Part shown: positions 18,836 through 32,109 of the stretch, one piece after another
Position numbering within the stretch: the stretch's first letter is position 1
How the letters are laid out: every line of letters starts with the position of its first letter
From: Motacilla alba alba
Taxonomy: Eukaryota; Chordata; Aves; Passeriformes; Motacillidae
Direction: 5' to 3'
NCBI RefSeq assembly: GCF_015832195.1
Contig: NC_052045.1
Coordinates: 434,001 to 498,000 of the forward strand
Length of the DNA: 64,000 bases
Notes under the pieces: generated by a model
Told to the model about the DNA's origin: nothing
Seen by the model: the letters and a program-made list of their open reading frames with translations, nothing else
The model's database searches: none
Made by a program: the position numbers and the translations under genes

Positions 18836-21323
18836 GCACACAAGGGCTGAGTTTTGTTTCCTGTGTGCTCTTTGTGGCTCCAGGCATACCCACACACCAG
18901 TCTGAAAATCAGTTTTCACTGGTTCAGCTGGTGTGAGGAGAGTCCTGAGCAAGGAGAGCTGAAGATCATCAGCTGAACACCAAATGCAAAAGCTACATCT
19001 TGTGTTAACAAGAAGCTAATTGTTTCCAGATGGCCACAAGATAAAATAAGGATGGTTCTCTGCTCAGGGCATCCACTTTGGCTCCAGAGGTCTGCATTGA
19101 TTTCCTGTGGGAAAACCTTCCAGGTACTCCCAAATCTTCCAGGTATGAAAATGCTTGGTTTTAGCTCCAAAGAATGACTATGTAAGTGCTCAATGCATAG
19201 CTGGGTCCTAGCTAGGAGGGAAAAAAAGAGGAATTTCTTTTGCCTTGAGGGGACTATTATGTTTTATATAGCAGGGCATCCTATCAGGAAGGTATCATAT
19301 CCAAAGCTAAGACAAAAAGAAGGATGCTTTTTGTGTTAAGCAACTTTACAAGTGCAGTTATAGGGGGTTTTTGTCTTCTATTCTGCCTGGAAACATAAAC
19401 AGTTTTAGTAATTTCTGCTGCGTGTTAGTAGGTGGCAGTCTTGATCAAGTTTTGAAGCAGTGAAGTTCCTCCATCCCTCCCTGGGGCTGGGCACGCTCGG
19501 GCTGCCTCCCCCGGGGCCATGCAGGGGGGATCTGAGCCCCTGCCCTGCCCGGGGCGCCCTGGGCCGTGCACGGCTCACACCTGGGAGCCCCGATGGTTTC
19601 TAAGGGACCTGCTGGAACTGCAGTCCCACAGAGGGGTGCATCAGCAGGGTTAAGGTGTAGATGGTGATTTTTAGCAGTAATTGCTCCATCTGAGCCCTTC
19701 CTATAAGCACCTTACTGGTTCTGGCTCTGCCTCTTGCCTGTAAGCATGGATGAAGTCATTTCCCTGTTCTGGAGGATGGCTCTGGGCTATGTGGCAGTGA
19801 ACTGTGGACTGGGCCCTTGGGCTGCTCTGAAAACTGGGCACACTGCTGCCACAGCATCTTTCCTCTCTCGGCTGAATCGTCCTCGGGTCTGGGCTGGCCT
19901 CCATGTCTGCAAGGAGGAAAGGGGAGGCCTTTCTGCTCTGGGTTGAAAGCCCTGCTGTGCTCCTGCTTGGCCTCCTTCCCAGCCTGGTTTGTCTCTAGCA
20001 ATGGCCAGGTCACCTTTCTTGGATCCCAAAGCTGATGGCTTTGTTTATCATCCCAGTAAGTCTCTCAGAAGGCTTAGCCAAGAGAGATGACTTGCATGTG
20101 AGCCCACCAAAAGAAAGTATTTTTAAAAGCAGTCATTACAGACAGAGTAGAGCACAGGTGATGGGCAGTACGCTTCTTTCCGAGCAGCTTTATGTACCTG
20201 GAATATCACTCCATTAAACTGCCCCGAGTGTTGTAACAGTCATCTGGTGGGTTGCAGGGAAGTGCTATTTTCAGCACAGCATTAATCTAAGTGGACATTT
20301 CCCAGGTTTTAAAATATTGATTCCTCTGTGCGGCCTGCAGCCTGAGCGATCCGTGGCTGCAGGAGCTTGGATGCAGCCCTGAGGCAGGCTTGGGTCGGGG
20401 CTGTGGGCACAGCCAGCCCTGCCCTGCAGGCAGGACCAGGCTGTGTTAAGCGTGTGCTGCTGTGGTGTGGAGGGCAGGCAGAGGCGGCTCTGACTCCTTC
20501 TCTTTCCTCCTGATGGAGCCTCCTCTTGGAAGCTCTGTCAGAAAAAAATGGATTGACTCAAATCCTGCAGGCTCAGGCAAAGCCACAGGGCTCTTAATAA
20601 AGATTCCAAGCCATGAGGGACATCTGGTCTGGCCTTTCCTCCTTGGGCAGCATGAAAATGGGACTGGACCTGCTCCCAGATTCTCCTCTCCTCAGCTGGA
20701 GTACCTGCTGTGTGATTTCTTTTTCTTAACCAGCTGCTGAGGAATTTTGGGCCATCCTCTGATTGCTACAAAAAATTGGAGTGGGGAGCAGAGGGTAAAA
20801 TAATAATGGACAAATGAACAAAAAGTATAGTATGAATCCCTGCTTGCTGGATAAATGTACACAGTGTAACTCACTTTGCACAGCACTGCAAAGCTCTTCC
20901 CTTTCCAAAGGGCTGATGGAAGTTACCAGGTCTTGAGGCAGATTGCAGAAGTCCTCTGAGAAGGCAGTGTCTGCCTCTGAGAAATAAGGCCTCCGCTGTT
21001 TGTTTCTGCCTTGCTCTCTTTGTTTTGGGAAAGTTTTCCAACAGAAGCGTTTTAATGGGAATAACTCTTGACCTGTCGCAGCCATCCATGGATCTTTTTG
21101 GGGGTTGCTGGTGTGTTTGTAACGTGACTGTTGGGGGCTGTGCCAAGCAGGAAAAACTGTTTTCAGGTGTCTGAGGATTTGGCTTTGGGATGGAGCGTGG
21201 TCTCTTTAGCAGAGTGGTCAGGCTGTGGGGTGACCCAGAGGCTGTCAGCACCCCGGCAGCCGTGCAGGACCTGCTGCCAGCCTGCCCTGCAGCCCAGCCC
21301 GGGGAGACGGGGCAGGAGCACAA
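18836..21323. other. Single-copy sequence, no complete gene
   Basis: Mixed composition: AT-rich at 18940-19440, a short GC-rich stretch at 19480-19600, and mixed after that. A weak minus-strand candidate exon at 20875-20976 is listed separately. No tandem repeats or further mobile elements were seen. Confidence 0.5.
20875..20976 (-). CDS. Weak candidate exon, product unknown
   Basis: On the minus strand, a pyrimidine-rich acceptor (CCTTATTTCTCAG) precedes a 102-base open segment that reads ADTAFSEDFCNLPQDLVTSI and continues to EREELCSAVQ. It ends before GTGAGTTAC, a strong intronic donor half, but with A rather than G as the last exon base. The peptide looks protein-like, but nothing ties it to a family or to other exons. 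Chance is a serious alternative. Confidence 0.17.
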
Positions 21324-21391
21324 GGGCCAGCTGTGCAGGGCCAGCTGTGCAGGGCCAGCTGTGCAGGGCCAGCTGTGCAGGGCCAGCTGAG
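21324..21391. repeat. 14-bp minisatellite, nearly 5 perfect copies
   Basis: GGGCCAGCTGTGCA repeats from 21324 at 14-bp steps, four perfect copies and a partial fifth. Each unit contains the palindromic E-box CAGCTG. Copy identity suggests recent expansion. Confidence 0.95.
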
Positions 21392-24110
21392 CCCGGGAGC
21401 AGCACAGGGAGCAGCTCTGGTCTCCTGGAGACATGCCAGCCTGGGCTGTGGCCCTGGCAGAGTGAAGGCTCCCTGCTCACAGAGGCTCCAGCCTGCCTCA
21501 GCGTCAGGGCCAGATTGTGCTGCTGCCATAAAAAGGGCAGGATTTATGGCTGTGCTGCAAGAACCGGGTGGTAAAAGTTTTATGGACTTCTGGTGGGAGC
21601 CAGAGCTCCAGGGAAGCTGTAAATCCTGAAGCAGTGTCTGCAGCCTTCTAAAGGCAGAGCGTGTCAGGGATTGCAGCCGTGATTGCTTTAAATCCCAGCA
21701 GTGATGCCCAGAGCACACAAACCCACCCTGGCCCTGCCTGTGCCGTGCCTGTGGAGCCACGAGATGGCACCTGCTCCTCGTTTTACTCTGAATTTGCTTT
21801 TCCCTGCCTCAGCTTGTCAGCTGCTGTGAACGCTAACAGTCTGGACGCCTGGGTGTTACTCGTTTCATTCTGAGTTAATAGTTTTCTGTTTTAATTTGCT
21901 GATAATTTGGTAATGCTAAAAAGCCCTGAAAGTAATGCAGTAGACTCTGCTGTGACCCACAACTACTGTTACAGTTATTTGTAACAGAAACCCCTTTGGG
22001 AAAGAGAACTTGCACCCAATATATAAATATTTTAATGGCATCTAATGGAATTTAAAAAAAAAAAACTTCCAAGCATGTTAAAATCCTGCTTTAATATCCA
22101 GCATCATTAAATGTGTGTGATTACAGGAACATATTTAAATCCAGAGTGATGGGGAATTATTCCAAACCACTCAAACCTCCTCCAGGAAAACCTTAGCAGA
22201 GAGCTGCTGCTGACCCTGTGACAGAACAGAGGGGGTGGTGGGGGCTGTTCTTTGGGAACCCTAGAAATGATAAACTAAATTGGAATAATTAATTCAACAC
22301 CACAGGTTCATCTCCAGATACGATGATAAATACATAAGACACAAATGACACAGGGTGTGGAGGAGACTAGGGACTCTGCTGAATCTATCTGAACTGGCTG
22401 GTCTGCATAAAACTGCCTCTACATCTCAGATTTTCATCCACAGAGCTTTTTTTCCAAAGGGTTTGTTTTTCCCTTTGGGGGTCAGAGGCTAAAGGTGGGC
22501 GTTTGCAGCTTCAAAGTTTCTTTTCTTCCCACTCATGGGGAGAGCAGTGTCTCTTCCAAGGCAGGCTGCACCCTGCCTCTGGCTCCTGGCCCTCCTGCCG
22601 TGTCCCAGCATCATTTCCGTGCTGTTTGCTCCAACTGCTTGGCATCTGCTTTGCTTCCTGAAAGGCAGCTGGAGCTGAGTCAGTCCTGCTTGCGCTGAGT
22701 GTTCCACGCTTACACACTGAGCTCATTCATTGCTGAATTCTCTGGTTTCTGCACAAAGGTCTCTTTCCTGGATTTAGTTTGGCTTTTTATGCAGTCCTCT
22801 GTCATTTCAGAGCTCCTTTTCAGGAATTTTCAGCCTGATGCTCCAGGTAAAGGGAATTTTCTGTGGGAAAAACTGGTGCTTACACTCGGTAGATGGCTTC
22901 AGCTTGCCCATGGCTCTGCCCATAGTGGGGCAGGGTTTCCCCCACTGCCTGCAGGCTCTCCAGCAGCAACGCCAGAGTGTGCTCCTGTCTTTCCCCACCT
23001 GATGAATTTCCCAGCTATGAATGACTCTGTTGGGTGTGGGAGACCGTGTCCATGTCCTGTTCCCAGAGCTGCTTGTGCCCATCAGAGGCAGTGGGATTAA
23101 ACTGAAATGGAAGCTTTCTGCCTTGCACAGCAGTGTTTTTATTGAAACTGCAAATCTGCAAAATGGGGTGCAGTTGCCAAAATGTCTTGTGTTGTTCTTC
23201 ATTTCAATTCAGACCAGCAAACCCAAATTCCAGGTCTGACTGGACGGTGATGTTTTAATTTCTAACATTTTCCTTCCATTTTAATTGGGAAATCTCATCC
23301 CATAGCTTTAAGAAGCTGTTATTAAATTTAAAACATCATAAGTGTTCTGGAAAAAAAAACCCAACCTAATAGTTCAGTCTGTAAAAACACTCTCCTTTTT
23401 GGAAACTGCATTTGTCCATCTCCACATCAAATTTCTGAAAAGCTCTCCTCCTGCCTGGAATGAGTGTGCTGAGCTGCTCACAGCCCAAAGTCCCCTTCTG
23501 CTGCCCGTGCTCCTTGGCATGGTCAAGGCAGGGTTTTGCTGGTTTGGTGCCACGAAGGGGCCTGTGCAGACAGGTTTGTTGGTTTGTTTGTTGGTTTGTT
23601 TCTTCAGCTCAGGGTTCCTACTAAAGGGTGCCAGCAATGTTAAGTAATGAAATCTGCTAATACAGTGGGATAAATTCTACAGACAAATTAAACCAAAAAG
23701 AGTACAGAGTAGGGTCATATGAATATTTAATGTAAAGGCATGGATTATGTTGTCCTGGAGACAGCTGTCAGAGGCACTCTGAAGCCACATGTGGCTTGTG
23801 ATAGGTAGGCAGAGGCAGCTTTAGCCACGAGTTCAGGCTCCTCTAAAAACTCCCTCCAGGGACCCCTTTGAAGTGGTAAAATTTTATGACTAGCTAAAAA
23901 AATCAGAGGTCTGCAGCCAAAAATAAGTACTGTTGTATTTCCTCTGTGCCCTTTTGAAGTGGACATCACATGTATTTTTAACCCTTCTTCTCCAAGAGGA
24001 AGGTGAGCTAACGTGGCCTGGGAGGAAAGTGCCAGGTGCTGATGCCAAGGAAGCCTTGGCAGCAGGGCCCAGGTGGCCTCGGAGCAGTGGGGCAGAGGGG
24101 AGCTCCTGGA
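21392..24110. other. Single-copy sequence, no gene seen
   Basis: GC-rich at 21.4-21.8 kb, AT-rich at 21.9-22.45 kb (with an A-run near 22052-22064) and at 23.2-23.4 kb. A short GTTT/GGTTTGTT simple repeat lies at 23573-23604. No supported exon, mobile element or regulatory site. Confidence 0.5.
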
Positions 24111-24299
24111 GCAGTGCCAGGGCTGTGGAGCAGTGCCTGCCCATCTCTGCCCTTCCTCCCCAGCCCTTTGCTCACCTGGCCCATCTCAGGCTGTGGAGCA
24201 GTGCCAGGGCTGGTCTGGCTGGGCAGTGCCAGGGCTGTGGAGCAGTGCCTGCCCATCGCTGCTCCTCCTCCTCTGCTCACCTGGCCCGTCTCAGGGCTG
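24111..24299. repeat. Imperfect 112-bp tandem duplication
   Basis: The block starting GCAGTGCCAGGGCTGTGG at 24111 recurs at 24223. Both copies continue through GAGCAGTGCCTGCCCATC and end with GCTCACCTGGCCC and TCTCAGG. Differences by substitution and small indels show the duplication is not recent. No coding meaning is apparent. Confidence 0.8.
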
Positions 24300-27200
24300 C
24301 TCTGGCTGTGTGAGGTGGGAGCCCCAGGTGAGCGTGGGCAGGAGCCTCCCACGGGACAGAGAGCCCTGAAGGGCAGAGGGGAGGCTGCAGAAGAGGGGTG
24401 GCCCAGCAGAGGGTCTCGGTGGCCTGCCCACTGCACTCAGTCAGCTGCAAGGTCGTTTCCAGCGCCCAGAGCTGTGCTCCCAGCAGCGCAGGATGCCTGG
24501 GTGTGGGTGGGGATGGTGGCACTGTGGAATCCGAGTTCCTGCCGGCCAGCTCCTGTTGCAGCCTCTCTCATCAGTCAGGAAATGCAGCCCAGAGCAGAAG
24601 GTTTCCTGCTGGGAACTCAGGGCTGTGTCTAATGCAGCTCCCTGATTGAGTTTGGACTGATGTAAGCAGCCAGCAGCACTGTGCCTCAGTAGGACCTTCC
24701 CCGAGGAAAGAGCTCCAGTCGCTGGGGGCTCAGATCCCTCTCTGGGGGGATGCACCCAGTCCAAGCCGTGCACAAGTCTCCAGTGTCTCGGGCAGTTGTC
24801 CCAGGTCAGCCTCGCCAGCCCACCACTGGCAGGGGCTTGGCTGGCACCTTGTGCAAACCGGGTTTGGGGGAGGAAGTTGAAAGTAGCAACTTGGAGTTAA
24901 AAGAGTCTTGAGTAATTCCAACAATGGCAACTTAGGATCTACATGTCCAGGAAGTTTTATCCTGCCAGAGACATCTGTGTTTTTCACTCTGCTGGGATTT
25001 ATTTTCAATCATTTTTCTCATTAAAAAAATGTGTGTATCTCATTATGTCTTGATATCTGAGCCAGCATTTAATTCTCTGATTACATATGGTCGGTACAGC
25101 ATGTGCCATTACACCCACCAAAATAGTGAAATGACAGTTCCCTTTGCAAAGTAGAAGACTAGAAATAACTTTCTGCTGAGAGATGCTATTAATTTTTCTC
25201 TCTTTTTTTTTTCTTTTTTTTTTTCCTAATAAAAGCGAATATATAAGTGGCCGTGATTCAGATCTCAAAGTGTTTTCTGACTAGTCTGTGACTTGTATAA
25301 GGGCTGCACTGCAGCTTTGATATTTATGGTATATTATACCCACGTAAGAGTTATTTTAAAAGGCTACAAGAACTATCTGCTTCTTGTTTTATGTATTATT
25401 TATCAGTCTCTTATTCTTTCCTTTATGCCACAGATTTTTATTTTTTTCTCAGTCTCTCCCCTTGCTGTGGCAGAGCCCCAGGCCTGCTGTGAGTGCCCTG
25501 GGGGATGTTTGCAGCTGGGCTGTGCCCCTGCCCGGGCTGTGCCCTGCTCCCTGAGCTGTAGGTGGCCCTGGCAGCTCTTCCTCGGGAGCCTTTCTGACAG
25601 CACCCACACTCCTCACTGTCGTTGTTCAAACTCCTCTGCTGCTGTTCACCTTGTGTAAATTTCTCCTTCCCTTTAGCATTTCCTGCACCTTAGGAGAGCT
25701 GTCCTCTCCCTCACCCAGAAAATCTCTCCTGGTCTGTGGGAAGGACTCAGAGCTGCTGTGGAGGCAGGGAAAGGCAGCAGCAGGCTTCTTCCCTGGCTGG
25801 AGCACAGAGCCTGGAACCAGCACTGCAGCCCAGCAGCACCAGCTGTGGGGCCAAAGCAGCTCCCAGCAGCCCAGGGCAATAAATGCCCATCTGCCACGCA
25901 CAAGTGCAGCTTGCTGCTGCTGCTGCAGTGCCAGAGATCCAGGAGGGGCTTTGTGGGTGGACAGTTTCCCTCCACTTAGGATGGAGGAGGAATATTTAAT
26001 AGAAATTTAGAAATAATTTTTTAAAAGTGCAGCCTCTTATTTCTTCATTTTCCTTGTTAATTATGTCTCCTGGCATGCACTTGCAGGAGAAACCAACCAG
26101 CTGCCAGCTCCTGCCTCTGCTGCCCCGTGCCTGATTCAGTCCTTGGAAGGTGTTAGTGCTGCTCGTCCCAAACACGAGGCAGCTCCTGCGGGCACGGGCT
26201 GCTGCAGCAGAGCCACGGCACCCTGCTCTGTGCTGGGGAGCCCCAGCAGGGCTCTGGGGCTCAGCTGGGCCAGGGCAGCACCAGGGCCCCCTTCATCGTG
26301 CTGTGTTCCTGCACTGACAGGGCCATCTGTGCATTTTGTCAAAGCTCCAGTGCCCTGTTTGGTTGCCTTTAGCTCCCTGCTGTAGGCCAGGCATTGAATG
26401 TTGCTCCTGGAGATAACAAAGAACCAGCTCTACATTCACCCAAAAGGTAGCAGTTGCAGTTTAATATTATTTTTCCCTTATTGCTTTTTTCCTCCTCTTT
26501 CCACGTGAAGCTGATGAAATCCCTTTGAGCATCTGTTTCCTTCCATCACCATTTTGTCAGAGCAATTCTTTGCAAACCCGTTGTGCTGGTTACCCTGGGT
26601 CTGCCTGTGCTTATTGCTGTGCTGGTCGGGCAGGGACTGAACTGTTTTCCAAGGGGAAGGCTCAGTCACCAGCATGAATCACGTGGAAAAGATGTGTGAC
26701 AGCCAGCCCAAAAGCCATTGCAAGCCTCATCCTGGCAGGGCTGTTTATTCCAATACCCTTTGGTGGGTGGATCTCGACACGAAAGACGAGCCCAGGAAAT
26801 GGGTGGGTGTTTGTTCAAAGGAAAGGCCAAATGTGCTTTCCAGCAGGGCTCACCTGTCAGGGTGTCACTTTCTGTGATCTGTTTTGTAGCCTGTCCCTGC
26901 TCTTTGAAGCCTCAATATTGAAGGCTTTTCCCCTGATGCTGCTGATGTGCCTGGAACGTGGTCCCACATCTGTCACTCTCTGTGTGTGTTACAGTCTGTG
27001 GTGACGCGCCCTTTCTACTTTTTCTAGCAGGTAGTTTTTAAATTAAAGAAAAGGCAGACTTCTTAGCAGAGCTTGGTTATTCATCAATATTATTAGATTC
27101 TCCCTTCCCTCTCCTGACGCTAGGAATAGAAACCTATGAAATTACTGTGGAGGATGAGCTCTTAAAACAAAGCACCAAGTAAGGAGGATGGGAAAAACCC

Positions 27201-28968
27201 ATCCAGCTGAAGTGCAGAAAGAGAGGTACCAGTGGAGGGGAGTTCTGCACTGAATACTGGGTGTGTAAGCTGGCAGGACCTGGCAGGGGAGAGGCAGGGA
27301 GGGGATGCCATGGGCCTGCCCCAGGCCAGTGCTGGGGGCTCACTCCTTCCCGGAGCAAGGCTGGTCATGGAAGGGAAGCAGCTGGCTGGACCTCACCCGG
27401 CAGGGGCTAACAGGAGCTTTTGAGAAGTGAGCTTTTGAGAAATGTATTTGATTTTTTCCTTGCTTCCAAAGCAGAGGCTTGCAAACACCAAGAGAAAAGG
27501 CCATGCCTTCTTAAATCGTGGAGGAATAGTTCTGTGTCACATTGCAGGGGCACAAACACCTGGCTCCTGTAAGGCTATTTGCAGATGGGGTTGTGTTCCA
27601 GCTGGTTTGCCCAAAAAGAGCTGGGGAGCTCAGGCAGCTGCAGAAACCTCTGCGCTGGCAGCACCTCAATGCCAACAGCCCTCACCAGCAGGGTCAACCC
27701 TCCTGGTTTTATCCTGGAGGGTGTTTGCTTGCTGAGCAGCCTTGGGAAAGGAGCTTGGCACCACAGGAGTGCTTTCTCTACAGTCTGTTCATCGTTCATC
27801 CCTCCTGGGCAGGTTCACTGCCAGTGGGAGGCTTGAAGGAATGAGACCTGCCCTCGGGGCTGCACCCGGGCTGCTGGGAGCTGGAGCCAGAGCTGGCTGG
27901 GGGAGAGGCACTCGAGTTCCCATTTCTCCCAGTCGCAGCCACGGGTGGCTCTCCAGTAAGAGCCTGTGTCTGTCTCTGGGAGGTGCTTGTCAGCCTGCCC
28001 CAGCACCAAGCTGGGAGCCTTCTTGTGCAGCGCCCTGTGTCCCGTTCAGTGAGGAGAGGAGCAGAAAAGCAGCCCTGGCTCCAAGCCCGTCAGAATTGCA
28101 AACACAGGAGAGGGGCTCACCAGGGCAGCACAGGAGCTGTCACAGGTGCTGTGATCCCACCTGTGCTGCAGGTACAAATGGACAGGTCTTGGGCATGAAG
28201 GAGGAGCTGGAAAACCTGCAAAGTGCAAATGCCCCCTGCAGCAGAGCCTGCCCCTCCAGCCAGCACAGGGAGAGCAGCTCCCACCCTTCAGCTCTGCTTT
28301 CCACCAGCCACGGCTTTGTGGAAACACAGCTGCTGTTATGGTTCTGCTGCAAACACAGGGCTTGCAGACGTGTCACCGCCTAGAAAACTCCTGGGCTTCC
28401 CAGGCAGTTATTGTGCTGGCTTTCCCCACCTTCCTGGCGTGGGTTAATAAGGGCACCGGGCGCTGGATGAGAAGACGCGCAGCTTTTCTCTTGGCAGTTT
28501 TCACAGGCACAAGGTTCACCTGTGGTTCAGCGTTTAACTAAAATTAAGGCTGACAGCTTTTCCCTATAAATTAAATTAATGAGATGTTTGAACCACTGCT
28601 AAATTACTTGTGCAGATCTTTGCTGTTTGACATTGTCTCTGGGCTTCCTTCCCACAGCCCTCGCAGCCCGTGCCTTGCTGGGATCAAGGGCTGGTCATCA
28701 CTGCCTCGCCGTGCTGGGAGAGGTGGCCACACTGGCCTTCAGAGAGCCACTCCACTGCAGGGGAGAAAGTTTACTTAACAAAAGAAAAAAACCAGCAAGA
28801 AAAAGACAAGCAGTGCTGCTGTTGTGGGCTGGCAGGGGTTTTGCTGTGTTAGCCCGAGGGTGCTGCTCAGCAGCAGGGCTGTCCCACGCTGCTCGTGTCC
28901 TGGCTGCTCCTCTCCACTTTGCCCATGCCCACGAGCTTTTCACTGTGACCTGCTCAGCTCCTCCCGCG
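24300..28968. other. Single-copy sequence, no gene seen
   Basis: Alternating GC-rich (24.3-24.8, 25.5-26.3, 27.2-28.4 kb) and AT-rich (24.9-25.45, 26.0-26.1, 27.0-27.15 kb) stretches. A T-rich run occupies 25201-25226 with one C interruption, followed by CCTAATAAAAG; on the minus strand this is an A-rich tract, but no retroelement body adjoins it. No supported exons. Confidence 0.5.
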
Positions 28969-29042
28969 CAGGCACCACAGCAGCTGTCACCCTGCCCCTG
29001 TCGCCCAGGCACCACAGCAGCTGTCACCCTGCCCCTGTCGCC
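28969..29042. repeat. 37-bp perfect tandem duplication
   Basis: Two copies of a 37-bp unit beginning CAGGCACCACAGCAGC and ending CCCCTGTCGCC, at 28969 and 29006. The copies are identical, so the duplication is recent or maintained by conversion. Confidence 0.93.
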
Positions 29043-31161
29043 AGCGTTCAGCCCTTCTGCAGCTGGAACGGGCTGGGTCAGCAGGGGCAGCTGGTAGCAC
29101 TGATGAGCTCACTTGGCCGAGCGGGATAAGCGATGTCCTGGGCAGAAGCAGGAGCATTCCCTCAGCAGAGCCCCGGTGGGGGGCAGTTTGCCTGCACCAT
29201 CAGCTGCTGGGGCTCAGTCCAGTTTGGAATCAGCTTGGAGAGGAATCGCCAAGGAGGAGACCTTGATAATTATGGGAAGCCTGTCTGGGATAATCGTGTA
29301 GCTCTGGAAGGGTAGGAGGGTGGGTAAGAGGTGAGGCTGTTTCATCTTCAAGAAATGCAGGGTTTAAAAAGGAACTTCTGCTTTGTGGAGAAAGCAGAGT
29401 GAGTTATTTAATAACAGCAGCCTTGTAGGAGACAAGCTTTTTAAGAGCAGAAATTGAAGCTGGTTTGATTTGGTAAAGCCCCCTGAGCTCTTCCTTTGCT
29501 GCTGCTTTGCAGAGAAGGACTTTTCTTCCTTCCAGCACAGCTCCCTGAAGCAGAGGAAACAGGCATTGTGACCTGGGAGCTGTGGTTGCCCAGCTGAGAG
29601 GAGAGAGCACATTAGCTCTTTGTTGCCTGAAAATTAATCTCAGCAAGTATCACTGGCAGAGGAGTTAATAGCTGTAAAACAGATAAGAAAGCTAAGTGCA
29701 GGTAGGGAGGCTATTTTGCACACACATCGTCAGAGAGTTTTAGCTGTGGTCTGATACCTCAAGGAGCTAGGTATTTCAGTGCTGTTTGTGGCCAAAATAT
29801 GTGGTTCATAGTTAAAACTCTGTTTGCTTTAAAGGGTTTTTAAGCATTGTTTTAAAAATACCATCTTTTTCATTTTCTCTGGTGCCATGTTCTGTTTAAT
29901 GCAGGCACAATGCAGGGAATGTCAGAAGAAGCAGATTAGAGATTATCTGGAGCAAAATATGACAAAAAAGACTATATAATGGGGACATGGCCTGTAAACC
30001 TTGCAGCTCTCCCTGACAGGTTGAGAGAGGCTGAGCAGGGGGACATGAGCGAGGTGACAGGGACAAGGAGAGAGAGGCCAAGGCAGGTGCTGATGGGATG
30101 CACACGTGGATTCAGCTCTACGAGCACAGTGCATTTGCTGGGGCTCTGTGAGTTGTCTCTGTCTGGGGCACCAGTTTGAATGTCACCCCACAGTTCTGAG
30201 CTGGCCAGCTGCTGTGTAATTCTTGGCACAAAGATGCTTTGGGCAGGCTTGGCTCATCTTGGCCTCTTGGGCTGATGCAGTGTTTCCTCAGGATTGAGTT
30301 TTGTGCCCTTTCCTGTTTGCGTTTTCATCTGAGATTTACAGCAAACAACAATGAGAGATGCCAGAGGGCAACTTTTCAATTCTTAGCAAAATAAAAATAT
30401 GTGCCAGGGTTCATGCATATATTCATGTGGACACCTGTGTTATGGAAACGCATTTCCTTTGCTATTTGTGATCTATTTACTTGAACCACTCTAAAATTCA
30501 ACTAATGCATAATACTGAAAATTCTCCTGTGGAGTGGGTAGAAAACGTGAAACTTTATTTCGTGCTGGGAAATTCTGCACTATACATTTGCCACTTTTCC
30601 CTTCAAGCTCTTCCAGCATGGAGCCTTACCCTTGCCAGGCTCTGGTGCAAACCCAAGGAGTCTCAAGAGCCTCTGACCAGAGCAAAGCCTTAGGGGTCAA
30701 TATTTGTTCATGAACCATATTCCTGGGCAATTCCATTTCCCACCTAGTACTGAGTTTACCTTAATGTCTTGTCTGGTTACTTAATATTTTCCATTTGACT
30801 AGAGCTCTGCCAGGGAGCTCTCAGCCCCCCTGGACCTTTCCCTGGGAGCTGGGGAGCTGGAGCTTTAGTGCTGTGGACCTCTGACAGGCTGTTGGGCAGA
30901 GAGGCACAGTGGGGAGCAGCAGGACCTTCCCCACGGGGTGATGCCTGGTGGGAGCTGTGCCGAGGTCCTGACTCACTGCTCAGCCACCCTGGTGTTTGCC
31001 TCCTCCAATTTAAGATGTGTCTGAAATGCAGCTCTCAGCACACGTGCAGAACTTGCTGCTGCACCCATCAGCCTGAGCCAGACCTGAGGGGAAGAGCAGC
31101 AATCGAGGGGGGCTATGGAGTCAGAGCCAGGGAAGGACACCAGGGAAAGTGAATAACCCAC
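29043..31161. other. Single-copy sequence, no gene seen
   Basis: GC-rich to about 29250, then mostly AT-rich from 29640 to 30560 with no repeats. No splice-supported open frame or mobile element was recognised. Confidence 0.5.
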
Positions 31162-31269
31162 CTCTGCTTTGGGGTCACAAAGCTCTCTGCTTTGGGGTCA
31201 CAAAGCTCTCTGCTTTGGGGTCACAAAGCTCTCTGCTTTGGGGTCACAAAGCTCTCTGCTTTGGGGTCC
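31162..31269. repeat. 23-bp minisatellite, 4.7 perfect copies
   Basis: CTCTGCTTTGGGGTCACAAAG-type 23-bp units begin at 31162, 31185, 31208, 31231 and 31254. The first four are identical by eye and the fifth is cut after GGGGTC. This array is AT-richer than the others and so perfect that it is probably polymorphic in the population (inference). Confidence 0.96.
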
Positions 31270-31703
31270 CATTGCCACCCGTGTCCTGCGGGCACAGGGC
31301 CTGGCATGAGGGTTTTGCTCCAAAACCACATTTGTGTGAGGAGCCTGTGGTGCAGCCCGAGCTCGCACCGTTCAGGACTAATGGAGAAAATCAGGAGTTT
31401 TGTTCTGTGAAATCACAGAGCACTGAGCCCATGGAAACTTGCCCCATTGCTGCAGGGAGCTTGAGACAATGGCACTGTTTTGATCTCCAGCCAAGCCCGG
31501 GTTTGAGGTCTCTTACCTGTGAAAAATAAATACATTAAAATATTAGAAGGTACCATGCTGGTAATTGATTCTTCCAAGAATATTTTTCCCAAAGCTTAAA
31601 CCATTTCCAATAGCAAGAAGTTATAATAGAGCCTAAGTGTATTTATGAAGTGAAATCATTAACAATGGATTAGCCAGTAGAATCCAATTTCCTTTTCCAT
31701 CAG

Positions 31704-31860
31704 TGATGCTAACACAGACTGGAATTTCATTGATGTACTGGGCATCATCGTCATCCTCTTAACTGAGAGAAAAATTATATTTGCCATTCTCCAGTGGCTG
31801 CACTTCACAGGAAAAATGGCATCTTATACAGAGGATCAAGCCAGAATCTTAATGGAGAAG
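31704..31860 (+). CDS. Candidate 157-bp exon with a hydrophobic segment, product unknown
   Basis: The acceptor CCAATTTCCTTTTCCATCAG ends at 31703. The next 157 bases are open, after one base, for 52 codons in sequence of only moderate GC content. They end GAGAAG before GTATTT, a fair donor. The peptide contains DWNFIDVLGIIVILLTE, which could be a membrane helix, then a mixed KMASYTEDQARILMEK end. I cannot name a family; any likeness to ion-channel transmembrane segments is superficial. The opposite strand also has a partly open, acidic frame. Chance and conserved non-coding sequence are the alternatives. Confidence 0.25.
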
Positions 31861-32109
31861 GTATTTACAAGAAAATAAATGTGCACATAAATATTTCACA
31901 GGCATCTCATACGTGCATTGTGTTTCATTATGTTTAATGTATGAACCTAACCATTTTACTTGTGTGAATTTTTTCCTCTTAAGCAACGTCTTGAGGAGTT
32001 TAATGTAGAGAAATAAATTTGTGTGAATGTCTGTAGTGCTTTATAAGATAATACATGGGAGAGGTAGAGGAATCCTTCTCCTAGGACTCCTTTTCCTTAA
32101 AGAGCTTAC

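Noticed and set aside
25201..25226. Poly-A tail of a minus-strand retrocopy
   Set aside because: No coding relic, LINE 3' end or target-site duplication adjoins the T-run.
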